A stretch of DNA of 64,000 nucleotides from Amyelois transitella (Eukaryota; Arthropoda; Insecta; Lepidoptera; Pyralidae): the NCBI RefSeq assembly GCF_032362555.1, contig NC_083535.1, positions 5,518,001 through 5,582,000 on the forward strand, read 5' to 3'. The stretch's first letter is position 1; the number at the start of each line of letters is the position of its first letter. Made by a program: the position numbers and the translations under genes. The notes under the pieces are model-generated. The model worked only from the letters and a program-made list of their open reading frames with translations. It was not told where the DNA came from and did no database searches. Positions 55,501 through 64,000 of the stretch are shown here, piece by piece.

Positions 55501-58500
55501 CAGTCCTGCGGTCTTCAAGAGAAAAAAGTCAGGATTTTTCTCGAATTAAGAATCTCACTTCACCAACCATTCGACAATTGTTTTTTAAAGAATGAAAACC
55601 TTTTTGTTCCCATTTTCCTTATATTGTAACACTACACGAGCCGGTTACAAAAATAATTTACCCCTTTTGTTACGTAGATGCAATCATTTCAACTATGTTA
55701 CGCAGAAGGTGGCCTTATCAATGTCATCTGATATTCAGTTTGAAGTACCTGACTGGTAAACAAGTTGGGATTGCTGTCTTCCGCCTCCTCGGGCCCCTGA
55801 CCCCCTTTGTGATTACATACATGCCAGCACCTGGCACCCAATCCGACCTGGTACTAAAACGAAGGACCATAAACAATACAACAACCGTAGAAAGCTCGAA
55901 CAAAATGTGGCAGCAAGTATTAACCTTATAAATGTGTACAGTGTGCATTGTACTTTTTGTTCTATGATACATAGTAGGAACAAAACGATGATTTCTCGAC
56001 GATATTAACCATTAATATATGGATATATTTACCAGGTAAGTACTTATAAGCACAGAGCTTAGTGTGGAAAAGTGGAAACGTGCGCAACGCGCAAGATTCG
56101 TTTCGTCGCAACGCAAGTGCCTTTACACTGTTAGTACGAGTAGTATTAGTGCGTGTTTCTCTCAATTAATTTATTGTACTATCGAACATCGAACGCACAG
56201 TCGCACTTTGATCACATATTTACACCACTTACGCGTGTAATTCTGGTTCAATATGGAAAGTACCTCGATTTGTTTGCGAAAAATACAAAAGTAACTACAA
56301 CACGTACACGTACGAAAACAACATTAATCCAACTTGTTTATTTTTTCGTCGTTATGAGATTGCAAAATATTTTGATACTTCAGTAACATTGAAATCAGTA
56401 AAGTTTGTTATTACAAACAAAGGGAAATTGCGAATGGCTGGAAGAATGAATATACTGTCATCTGTGAACCGGTGGAGGTAAATACTCGTAAACCTTTCTA
56501 TTCAGGGATTAGGGTTAACAATTGTATATTTCAATACTACACAAATGCAAAAGCAAGGCTTAGAGATAACCTCCTCATGAGGCAAAGAGCGTATTTTATG
56601 AAGATCTTATGCCATCCACTTGTCTCCAATATAACTGGGATACAAAGCAGAACATTATTTAGTCAGCAGTTGTCCTCATCTCACTTTTCTTGTAAAGTTT
56701 TTATGAAAATATAAATACGGCGCATATAGTAGGTGCATGGTAAGTGGGTCAACCTATACATTTCACTTGCCCCAGCGTTTTAGTCGAAGTCAACGCGGTC
56801 GTGGGTAAATGTTTTCCCAATAAGACCGACAAAATAACTCATCATTTCACTTCATGTACTAAGCAATACCTCTCGCTGTTTTCCCTCAATCACAAGGGTA
56901 TCAATTAGAGTTCAGACTTAATATACGTAACTCAAAAATGTCATTATTGTACTTTACGTTTTATACCAGTCGCCCAACAGAAAATAATAGGTATAAGGTA
57001 TTACAATATGTTTTGACGGCCTCTGTGGCGCAGCGGTAGTGCGCTTGTCTGTGACACCGGAGGTCCCGGGTTCGAATCCCGGCCAGGGTATGATGAGAAA
57101 CGGATTTTCTCAGATTGGCCTGGGTCTTGGATGTTTATCTATATAAGTATTTATTATTAAATATAGTATCGTTGAGTTAGTATCTCGTAACACAAGTCTC
57201 GAACTTACATCGAGGCTAACTCAATCTGTGTAATTTATCTTGTATATATTGTCCCGTATATATATAAGGGCTATGTCAGACTTCGGAATGTTCCATCCGG
57301 GCTAACAGCCAGTCTGGTTTTTTCCTATAGTTCACATTAGGTACTTGTACCGTTGTGCCCGACAAGCTGGTGCCTCGTTTATATGACACGGAACAAATAT
57401 AGGTAGGTAGTAAAAGTATACGTACACCGAATCAATTGCGTGACATTGCGTGTGTGACATTGTATAAAAATATTTATAATCTGCACATTGGCACCAAATT
57501 GTATGCCATTGGTTTCCAGGGATCGTAAGAATGGAGCCTTCCTCTGATTTTCCTGCGGACTAAGGACGAAATCCCGCCCGCACGCACGCTGCTACGTGGA
57601 CAATCGTGTTGTCAGTCTGTCCAGGGACCGTAAACATCTGCCCTGGCTGCTATTTTCAATTAAACTTATCAGTGCCAACGCCAAACAATTTAAATGAATA
57701 ACAATACTTCGCAGATGGTAATTTTGGTTATGAGTGATTCTTCCGTTTCGTTCAAATCTCAACGATTTTGAAGAAAGTTTTTTTTTTAATCGATTTTTTA
57801 AAACAGTTACATATAATCATTCGGGTACCTTTCAAGTATAGATTATCAGTAAAGGCCTTCATGAAAAAGCTTTCATTGTCAAGAAAATAGCTGGAATGTA
57901 ATGAACCCACGGAAGGTAATGAAATAAGTACGGAAGTTAATGATTGAATTTGGAAGGTAATGAAATAAAATTAAATATGACGGGAGTGTAATGATTTCGT
58001 ATGGAAAGTAATGAATAATCAGAATGATCTCTCTCTCTCCTCATGACCAAATCATCTTACCCTTTTCTATTCCTGTAACTACATCTTCTTTCACATCACA
58101 ACATTGCTTTATCACGCTGTTCCTTTTCCGTTCACTCAATTTCCACCTATCATACTCCTTAACGCTCTAATTTCCACTGCATTTATTCTGCTTTCGTGCT
58201 ACTTTTGCCATACCCAACTTTCATTCCCATACATTAAAAATGTTAATAAAATGTAACGGATTAGTTAACAATAAGTAGGAACTCTCAAGAATTAAATTAG
58301 TAAAGTTAGCAGCCATCCAAATTTCTTAGACTTGCCCTGACCTCTCCTTAAATTATACTCTAGAAAACTTTGCATTCTATTTAAAATTTTACCGATATAA
58401 TTGGGACTAACTCTTGGGCCATGTTCAAAACTGGTTGTAAGTGTGCCCATATAGCAGAAGCATCGTGCATTATATTTTCGCTTATTGTACAAAAAGATTT

Positions 58501-61500
58501 ATGAATTACTACTTTGGTTTCCTGATCATAAAAATATAATACTCCTGTATGCAAAGAGATTTGTTGGCGGCTTCCACCGAAATGAAAACTTTGTATTTCT
58601 TCTTTATATTTTAATAAATAATTTTCGCTGAAGTCTATATGGCATATGACTTCACTAGGAGATAAATCACGTTGCAGATTCTTAATAGCGGAATATTGCA
58701 TTGTTATATTTAAAACCCGCTTGAAGAAAACTGCCAGTAGAGTTTCGAACTTCATAATGACATTAGGTGGTAAATCTTCCTTTTTCTTTTTTAATGTAAC
58801 ACTCTTGTTTTTTTTCAACTTTTCCTACGTGGTCTTGCTTCTCAAAAATCCATTCATGATAAATAATAGTTTTCCGATTGTCAAATTCCTGGTACGTCGT
58901 GACTTTATTTTTGCAGATTTTGCACTTTCTCTCTAAACAATTTCTTTCGTAGGTACACACTACAACATAAATTGTTCAAAACCTCAGATAAAGAATTTTC
59001 TGTGATTATATTAGCTTTCTTTAAAAATTTAATAATAAGTTCAATGTTAGAGTGCAGCTTTCATTGGCACGTGTCCCTTTTTGATGAAGGTTGAATTATC
59101 CAGAATGGTCTATATTTGCAGAATACTGAGTAATGTATATGGCCCCATTTCTTACAAAACTTCGCATGTAAATTTTTCATATTATCGGTTAAATATCTTT
59201 TTTGTTTTTTTAATGCACCTTTTTTAATAAATTCGTTTTTTCCTGGCGCCATTTGACTGTTTTCATCTTCTTGTAGAAAATTTTCAACACTTTGTTTTAG
59301 TTTCGCAGTTTTATTATCTCGAATTTTTCAGTTAATTTCTCATAGCAAAAGTAATATTTGACAATATCCCATACTTTTTGAGCCTCGAATTATCAATTAT
59401 ATCCAGCAAAAGCTCCTCTTTCCTCTTTTTTGGAAGGCTTTTGTGTTTTTCTGATACTCCTCGACAAACTGTTTCATTCAACAAAAGCTTCTTTATCACT
59501 TCTTGTACCTTCTCATTATTTATGTTTTTTATGATTTCATCTACTTTCTTTTCTTGAATCTTATCTTTTTGTAACATCTGCTCCATAAATAAATGTCTTC
59601 TTAAAAGTGCTTTCTCATTTTTTTAGTTTATCAAATTCATTCTGTAAGATTGTTATTGCTTTTTTAGATATGTATCGCAATTTTCTCATTGCGCTTGAAA
59701 TACTAGTTTTTTGATGCACTAAATGTGACTTCGATGTACTTTGGCTTGATGTGGATTCTTCTTGTAACATAAGAGGGTCGTGTATTGTAGGTTCTGGATG
59801 TTTATAAATTCCTCAGTTTTATTACTGGGCGGAGAGTTGTCTATTATAATTATTTGCAATATTTTCTGCTCTTTCACCTTATTTAAATATTTTTTGGAGT
59901 TTTTTCGCCATCTTCGCCTTTGCTCCCTCTTTTGTCGTGCCGTCATCTCTGTTATACTTAGGACTTGTTTCTTTTCTTTTTTTACAAGGAATTTCCTCTT
60001 TTGTTTCTCCTTCTCTAATTTGTATTTTTCAGGATCCGCCTTGATTTCTGCTTATTTTACCTTCTTTCGCAATCTGTCTTTAGCTATTTTTTTTCCTTTA
60101 GTTGCCAGTTTCTTCGGCTTCGACATTATTGCAGATGTATCTAAAAAACAAAACTAAGCAAAATAACCGAATATTTCACGAAACCTTCTTTATTAATTAG
60201 GTACCTACCTATTCCGTTCATTCAGTAGTTTTTCAGTTTATTGCGAACAGACAGCTGTCTGTCTTCTTTCGAAGCCTACCTAAGTACTTAGGTAGGTTAC
60301 AAAATGTACAGATTTAATTTTAAGTTAGTTCAATAATACTGACATATACTTACACAAGTTATAATTCGATATAATCAAAATAATAGGAAAAAAATAACAA
60401 AGAGACATAGGTAGGTACATATTAATTTTATATTTAAAAAAAATCATTACAATCCAAAGTGATTCATTACCCTCCTTTAAAAAATTGGAGGGAACGGAAG
60501 GGAATTATACGGAAAGAAATGAAGTTTGAGCAGATTTCCTGAATTTACTCATGAATTAATAAAGGCTAGATATTCATAATTAATTGATAACGAGACCCTA
60601 CAGTATGCTAATTACCAAAAGTTGAAATTATTTTTTTACGTCTACACTCACATACAAAAACTACGGAAGGTAATGTTTACTTACTCGTGACAAACGCTGT
60701 TTTCAGAAATTAAATCCTAAAAATATTTTGTCCGGGCAACGTGCGACCTCTCTTGACGACTTGTATCGACAGCCTGAGGTGCGCGGGAGCGTCTTTTGTT
60801 TGGCAAGAAATAGATAGTATTGTACGTGCATAAAAATTTTAATGTTATATTTTTGTGGAAGGCAATGTAGTTTTTGGGTTGACAAAACTTTGAAGACAAT
60901 TCTTTCTATATTAAACACTTATAAAAAATACTGTATTGCAGGTTTATAATAGTCAGTGAATACATTAGTATATAAGAAAAAAAATATGTACTTTTCTCCT
61001 AGGAAAGTCAACAAAAGTGTGTCACAACGTTCTGAGGGTCCATTTGAACAAGGAGAGGAATGAAAAAAATACATGTTTTTGTTCTAAAATTTTTTTTGTT
61101 ATGAGGTTTAAACCTGATATATATGATGGACATTTAAGATAAAAGTACGTCCTACCTTATTCAATAAAAAAAATACGGTTAATTACAATATTCATAACGA
61201 CTTTTGACCTGGAATGGCGATTAGGACGAAACGGAAGAACCACTCTTATGGCTGTTATAGAACATTAACCGGTTTCTGGTTGGAACAGTTTCGATTTAAA
61301 ACGATATTGATTAACGACGTGAATCTTGACTCCTCTAAAATATAAACACTGCCTTTCGTCTGGGCAATTGTTTACAAGACATGACTGAACTATTTCCAAT
61401 ATATTTACAGACAGCTATTAGCCAAAGCAGATGTTTTGAATCCGGGTAATGCATTAAAGTGGGTGTAACTATGTATGATTCTGAATAATAGATTGGTAAC

Positions 61501-63321
61501 CTTTTTGGGGAAATGATGAACGAAATTATTTCCATTGAACTCTTATTAAGAAAAACAAGGAGTAGAATTATTACACAATTCCAATAGTAATCTTCCTTCT
61601 TCTACAGTTTCCGGAAATATAATACAGTTACAGTTTTTTAATTTGAGAAAAAGAGTCTTTCAAAAACAACCACCTCATCTAAGCTGAATGTCATCTTAAT
61701 GATTACAGCGAGTATACAAGTATAGGTATAGTAATGTTCTCACCAGTCCTAGTGCAATCTGGTCTTCCGTTCCTCACGGCGGTGTCCGGCAAGGTCTTGC
61801 CTTCGGGCGTGACGCACCAGCATCCCGCAGCGGTGCCGGCGGCTGCGCACTGCACCGGCGCATACGTGCCGTCAGCGCGACATCGCGGTACAAAAGTCGC
61901 GCGGCGCCCGGTGCGCGCACTCATCGCATAACGCAACGCAATCAGGCATGATGACTGGCCCTCTGAAGGAAAGTGATTATTTTGGAAGAAATGTTAGCTT
62001 TGCATTCAATTTTACAATGTAGGTAAATGCATGGTAGTTGCATAATCTATTCAAGATAAAGATAAGTGTCTGGTTTAAACTGATCTGTCCATAATAAAGG
62101 CACAACTGGGGGTGACAAAGTAAGCAGGAAGGAATTTTCTTCGGTCACTTTCTTCAGTGATCCTCTTGGATAATTTGTAGATAATAAAACTTACCTATGT
62201 TATTTATCTACCTAATTTTCATCACTTCATTCACCATTCACTGAGGTGTTATCATAATTCTTTTTTACGGTTGTCGTCGTCTTGTTGGTAGGTACCTATG
62301 TATCTCGATGTCGTTGTTATATCGAAAATAAATAAATAAGAATAACAGACATCTTGCCAGTAGGTACCTAAATTTTACCTACAAACTAGGTAGGTACATT
62401 CTTTAAGTCGGACGATTTGATTTTATTTTTAAGTGATAATTTGACAACTTTATTGTCTGTTGTTGTATGGTTTTCAAACTTAATTATTTATAACTAAGTC
62501 GATATTCTAAATTGTCAAAGATCAAAGATAATTAATAAATCATAACGTTGACGAAGGAAATTAAATTAAAAATATGTACCAGCATTTTGCATTTTTTTAT
62601 AAAAAAAATATTGTACGAATTTGTTTGTTTATGATAGGGGTGTGACTTGTCAATCTAGAAAGCCCATTGACTAATCGACTAAATAAATAATCAGTTTTTT
62701 GCTTCGGTTAACTCATCATAACGGTTTTTGGTAATCACGTTCCTAATCTCAGTCTGTCACCTCTGTGACTCAATTAAATACTTTTTTTGATGATGATTAC
62801 TTATTTAAGCTAGTTGTGGACATTTATTTGTACATTGACGGCCTCTGTGGCGCAGCGGTGGTACGCTTGTCTGTGACATCGGAGGTCCCGGGTTCGAATC
62901 CCGGCCAGGGCATGATGAGAAGAGATCTTTTTCTGATTGGCCTGGGTCTTGGATGTTTATCTATATAAGTATTTATTATAAAATATAGTATCGTTGAGTT
63001 AGTATCTCGTAACACAAGTCTCGAACTTACTTCGAGGCTAACTCAATCAGTGTAATTTGTCCCGTATGTATTTATTATATTTATTTATTAAAGTAGTAAA
63101 TTAATGTAAGTAAAGCAAAGTAATATTGAAACATTATACTAACCAATGCATTGGCCTTTATGTGCAAAGGCGACTGGCGCACCGGAGCATTGTGCCTTCA
63201 AGAGATGACACCTCGAAGAGTAGGTTCGCCCATCCGTGCCGCATACGGATCGTCGGGCATTCGAAGGGGCTGCCTCGCAAGATGCTGCTCGTGCAAAACA
63301 TGCGTCGTTTTGGGTATTCGT
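43538..63321 (-). CDS. SMOC / Pentagone (magu)-like secreted modular calcium-binding protein, 5' end missing
   Basis: Secreted extracellular-matrix protein of the SPARC-related SMOC family; the Drosophila member Pentagone/magu modulates BMP (Dpp) spreading with heparan-sulfate proteoglycans. Eleven exons, 5' to 3': 63321-63144, 61962-61744, 50292-50239, 50143-49944, 49600-49474, 47463-47395, 46919-46804, 45747-45555, 44926-44833, 44488-44232, 43617-43538 (stop TAG). All phases agree; about 528 residues are visible. Modules in order: Kazal/follistatin-like with six Cys; thyroglobulin-1 with GCWCVTPEGK; basic linker KSHTRRRSSVRD; EF-hand pair (ELDRDKSGSLQKSE, CDGDGNGEIARAE); acidic linker; thyroglobulin-1 with GYCWCVHQDTGKPIPG; C-terminal EC domain (MLDKDKNKALERRE, CDVNHDTKISITE); tail NPLESILKPDD. 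The signal peptide exon is not in the window. Introns are large and repeat-rich. Confidence 0.9.
44053..44186. mobile_element. Palindromic foldback MITE, copy 2
   Basis: CCCGTAGCATGACACGCGTG at the left end pairs with CGCGCATGCCGTGCTACGGG at the right end; the centre has GATAAAAAGCGAACAGG like copy 1 at 25481-25610. 134 bases, in the last SMOC intron, 45 bases from the exon at 44232. Confidence 0.6.
44232..44488 (-). CDS. SMOC exon 10: C-terminal EC domain EF-hands
   Basis: Two EF-hands: DKDKNKALERRE and, after the Cys of LRKCGRKL, DVNHDTKISITE; ends EWMACLEVV. The paired Cys are typical of SPARC-type EC domains. Confidence 0.9.
44833..44926 (-). CDS. SMOC exon 9 (EC domain N-terminal helix)
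   Basis: Short exon found by splice signals and phase: GCPENVKTKFLSDLRSFFIT begins the EC domain, as in vertebrate SMOC (CP then a basic amphipathic helix). Donor GG|GTTCGT, acceptor AATGGCAG. Confidence 0.75.
45555..45747 (-). CDS. SMOC exon 8: thyroglobulin-1 repeat 2
   Basis: VPECTGDGRYARAQCYRSTG, then YCWCVHQDTGKPIPG and KPDCDS: the QC, CWCV and PxC signatures are all present. The first Cys of the module is in the preceding exon (NDCLTDRQAV, 46919-46804). Confidence 0.9.
45878..46032 (-). mobile_element. Helitron-type fragment
   Basis: CCGGCTTGGCACGGGACACG, then TATAAACCTTCCTCAGAAAA and TCCGTCCATAACTTTTCGAG before GACTTTATAATATGTAG, the reverse of a common lepidopteran Helitron body. 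Intronic in SMOC. Confidence 0.5.
48120..48260 (-). repeat. Decayed SINE, minus orientation
   Basis: AATCACGTCTTTATCCTTTA, CGGGGAAGCTGAGCCATTAG and TAGTGACAGGTTGCTAGGCC resemble the reverse of the 35378 SINE. Strongly diverged. Confidence 0.4.
48850..49352 (-). mobile_element. RTE-like retrotransposon, 5'-truncated 503-base copy with 13-base duplication
   Basis: Minus-strand copy encoding LMYGSESWVWQKKHESRINA, IRECCDVKEDVVTGIEKGML and, in another frame, GRPRRTYLDQIKDVLVKGQ; ends with CATACATACATACC tail on the plus strand. Flanked by identical TTTATAATGAATA at 48837-48849 and 49353-49365. One frame break, otherwise well preserved. In a SMOC intron. Confidence 0.9.
49474..50143 (-). CDS. SMOC exons 4-5: internal EF-hand pair (EC-like module 1)
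   Basis: Exons 50143-49944 and 49600-49474. Reads CTRLDRAQFNANLIKIF, then VADWKFRELDRDKSGSLQKS and, across the intron, KRCARAWAPGCDGDGNGEIA. Both 12-residue loops have the Asp/Glu positions of functional EF-hands, and the two Cys bracket the second loop as in SPARC EC domains. Confidence 0.85.
54030..54130 (-). mobile_element. SINE 3' half, minus orientation
   Basis: CATACATATCATCACGTGTA, TATCCCTTGTGGGGTAGACA and AACAGTCTTGAAAAGACTGA are the reverse of the 35378 SINE 3' end. Confidence 0.65.
57016..57280 (+). mobile_element. tRNA-derived SINE (GACGGCCTCTGTGGCGCAG family), copy 1
   Basis: Head CTCTGTGGCGCAGCGGTAGT contains an A-box and GGTTCGAATCCCGGCCAGGG a B-box of RNA polymerase III promoters. 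Body ATTGGCCTGGGTCTTGGATG and AACTCAATCTGTGTAATTTA is non-tRNA. Nearly identical to the copy at 62838. It is a SINE head, not a functional tRNA gene, because the tRNA-like part has no closing acceptor stem and continues into a body shared by the two copies. Confidence 0.85.
58025..58240 (-). mobile_element. RTE-like fragment nested in the decayed transposon
   Basis: TTACCCTTTTCTATTCCTGT, AACATTGCTTTATCACGCTG and CATACCCAACTTTCATTCCC correspond to the middle of the copy at 48850-49352; the 3' tail is missing. Confidence 0.65.
58381..60127 (-). pseudogene. Degenerate transposase-like gene, unassigned family
   Basis: Reads from an ATG at 60127 (MSKPKKLATKGKKIAKDRLR) through a premature TAA, then a Lys/Arg-rich coiled region (MTARQKREQRRRWRKN), a middle part (KNLHAKFCKKWGHIHYSVFC, YRPFWIIQPSSKRDTC), a Cys-rich stretch (RNCLERKCKICKNK) and a C-terminal part (VICHIDFSENYLLKYKEEIQ, FHFGGSRQQISLHTGVLYFY). 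At least one stop and several frame changes separate these. The HxDFSENY...HFGGSRQQ...HTGVLY pattern resembles repetitive, transposase-like proteins found in several arthropod genomes; the conserved Asp/Glu suggest an RNase-H-like fold, but I cannot name the superfamily. Not expressed as a full protein in this copy. Confidence 0.55.
61744..61962 (-). CDS. SMOC exon 2: thyroglobulin-1 repeat 1
   Basis: CLIALRYAMSARTGRR, FVPRCRADGTYAPVQC, AGCWCVTPEGKTLPDT and GRPDCTR: six Cys with QC, CWCV and PDC signatures. Very GC-rich codons compared with flanks. Confidence 0.9.
61963..63143 (-). other. SMOC intron 1 (visible part) with SINE
   Basis: 1.2 kb, AT-rich; carries the SINE at 62838-63090 and otherwise nothing I can identify. 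Confidence 0.55.
62838..63090 (+). mobile_element. tRNA-derived SINE (GACGGCCTCTGTGGCGCAG family), copy 2
   Basis: Same head (CTCTGTGGCGCAGCGGTGGT, GGTTCGAATCCCGGCCAGGG) and body (GGCCTGGGTCTTGGATGTTT, AGTATCTCGTAACACAAGTC) as the copy at 57016, in the same orientation 5.8 kb away. Confidence 0.85.
63144..63321 (-). CDS. SMOC exon 1 of the visible set: Kazal/follistatin-like domain
   Basis: TNTQNDACFARAASCEAAPS, RSVCGTDGRTYSSRCHLLKA and HKGQCI: six Cys with the CGTDGRTY Kazal core. Starts in phase 0, so an upstream exon (expected signal peptide) lies beyond position 63321, probably off the window. Confidence 0.9.
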
Positions 63322-64000
63322 CTGTAGAGGCAAAAATATATTAGAACAGTAGCAAGTAAAATCGAAAATAGTTATTTAACTAGTTAAAAAATACTTTATT
63401 CAAGGAATCAATGTTAAACCGGTAATGAAGACATTAAACGCATATGAGAGCTGTATTTCGTGCAGATTGTAAAAGCTCATGAAGCGAAAGTGAAACAAAC
63501 TTTGATTCTCAATTCCGTCAAATTCAGCTAAACGTTGCCTTCGAGTCTTGTGACTACTGACTTCGTCGACCCCTTAAGGTCCTATAAGGATATGAAATAT
63601 GTGTGAGTGATTCAAAGGACACCGTAACGTACCTATGGATTTCTTTTGAAATAATTACAATGGTTTTGTAGATAAGGTTAAATCAGATTACTACACAAGC
63701 ATGACCTTATTTTAATAAGGTTAGTTAATGCTCACCGTATCTGATTTTGTATTACAATTTACGAGTGGATGAATTTAGTAATTACAATTACCTATTTAGA
63801 TTCATATGAGTAACATTGAAATTACAGCTCAGCTTGTAGGTATAGTTTAGTAGGCTAGCTACCATATATTTACACGGACAATATGGATTTATTCCGTCTA
63901 TTCCATGAACAATAAGGATTGCGTACTCAAGACGACTTCAAATTTTATGGTTATGTCTATTTTTCCTTATAAACGAGTTCAATTGTGCTATAAGCACTCA
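63322..64000. other. Upstream SMOC intron, right edge of window
   Basis: AT-rich, no exon, promoter or repeat recognised. Confidence 0.4.

Larger units (their letters stand above)
57890..60680 (-). mobile_element. Decayed DNA-transposon-like element with subterminal repeats
   Basis: Left end carries six variants of GGAAGGTAATGA within 57894-58015; the right end carries related motifs at about 60463-60480 (reversed, TTCATTACCCTCC), 60490-60530 and 60665-60676. Between them lies a broken minus-strand coding region (58381-60127). An RTE-like fragment (58025-58240) has inserted inside. Exact terminal inverted repeats could not be fixed by eye. Superfamily unassigned. Confidence 0.6.
50293..61743 (-). 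other. 11.4-kb SMOC intron
   Basis: Largest gene-free block. Identified contents: GC-richer patches at 50800-50900, 51420-51680 and 54970-55100 with no assignment; an (ATT)n tract at 51966-51990; a 25-base-arm hairpin at 53892-53952; a SINE 3' half at 54030-54130 (-); a tRNA-type SINE at 57016-57280; and the decayed transposon at 57890-60680. The remainder shows no exon I can support. Confidence 0.6.

Noticed and set aside
57016..57090. Possible functional tRNA gene
   Set aside because: A- and B-boxes are present, but the sequence runs into a SINE body shared with the copy at 62838 and the acceptor stem does not close.
61734..61931. Plus-strand ORF across the thyroglobulin exon
   Set aside because: Antisense shadow of SMOC exon 2, caused by its high GC content.
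1..64000. Bacterial-style systems (CRISPR, toxin-antitoxin, phage, operons)
   Set aside because: Spliced genes, insect retroelements and lack of compact operons make the window clearly eukaryotic; no regularly spaced repeats were seen.

Overview
This window is a eukaryotic, insect and most probably lepidopteran, genomic segment. It has AT-rich introns with canonical GT-AG splice sites and TA-rich intergenic DNA. It also carries repeats typical of moths and butterflies: RTE-like non-LTR retrotransposon ends with ATGTATGT tails, tRNA-derived SINEs, Helitron-type fragments ending in CTAGT, and a LINE tail ending in TTGTGCAATAAAG. There are no bacterial operons, CRISPR arrays or ribosomal RNA genes. 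All gene models below were assembled by hand from reading frames, splice signals and matching intron phases.

Layout. (1) 1-1911 (+): the 3' half of an SLC36/PAT-type amino-acid transporter. (2) 3224-6076 (+): the last six exons of a gene I do not recognise, with a Ser/Arg/Pro-rich tail and a C-terminal helix. (3) 8226-26188 (-), possibly from 31131: a ubiquitin-specific protease of the USP35/USP38 type, 13 exons, with its Cys box, zinc-binding CxxC pairs and His box all readable. (4) 28228-28448 and 32342-32580 (+): two isolated exon-like ORFs without a family assignment. (5) 33029-41058 (+): a complete nine-exon CEP350-like centrosomal protein of about 1,247 residues. (6) 43538-63321 (-): eleven exons of a SMOC/Pentagone (magu) secreted matrix protein, with Kazal, thyroglobulin-1, EF-hand pair, thyroglobulin-1 and EF-hand pair modules. 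Its signal-peptide exon lies beyond the right edge.

The genes have no evident common pathway: membrane transport, deubiquitination, centrosome and extracellular BMP-type modulation. Gene pairs 2/3 and 5/6 are convergent, and gene 3 and CEP350 are divergent. Almost everything else is mobile DNA. The most informative observations are: a SINE whose 3' end is shared with the resident RTE element (a likely LINE/SINE partnership); RTE copies with exact target-site duplications; a SINE-like 26-base match spanning a functional 5' splice site in the USP gene; a decayed DNA-transposon-like gene flanked by clusters of a GGAAGGTAATGA-type motif and invaded by an RTE fragment; a palindromic foldback family present twice; and several near-perfect hairpins. 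I found no convincing evidence of a new multi-gene biological system. The unrecognised gene at 3224-6076 and the decayed transposon are the best candidates for something undescribed.
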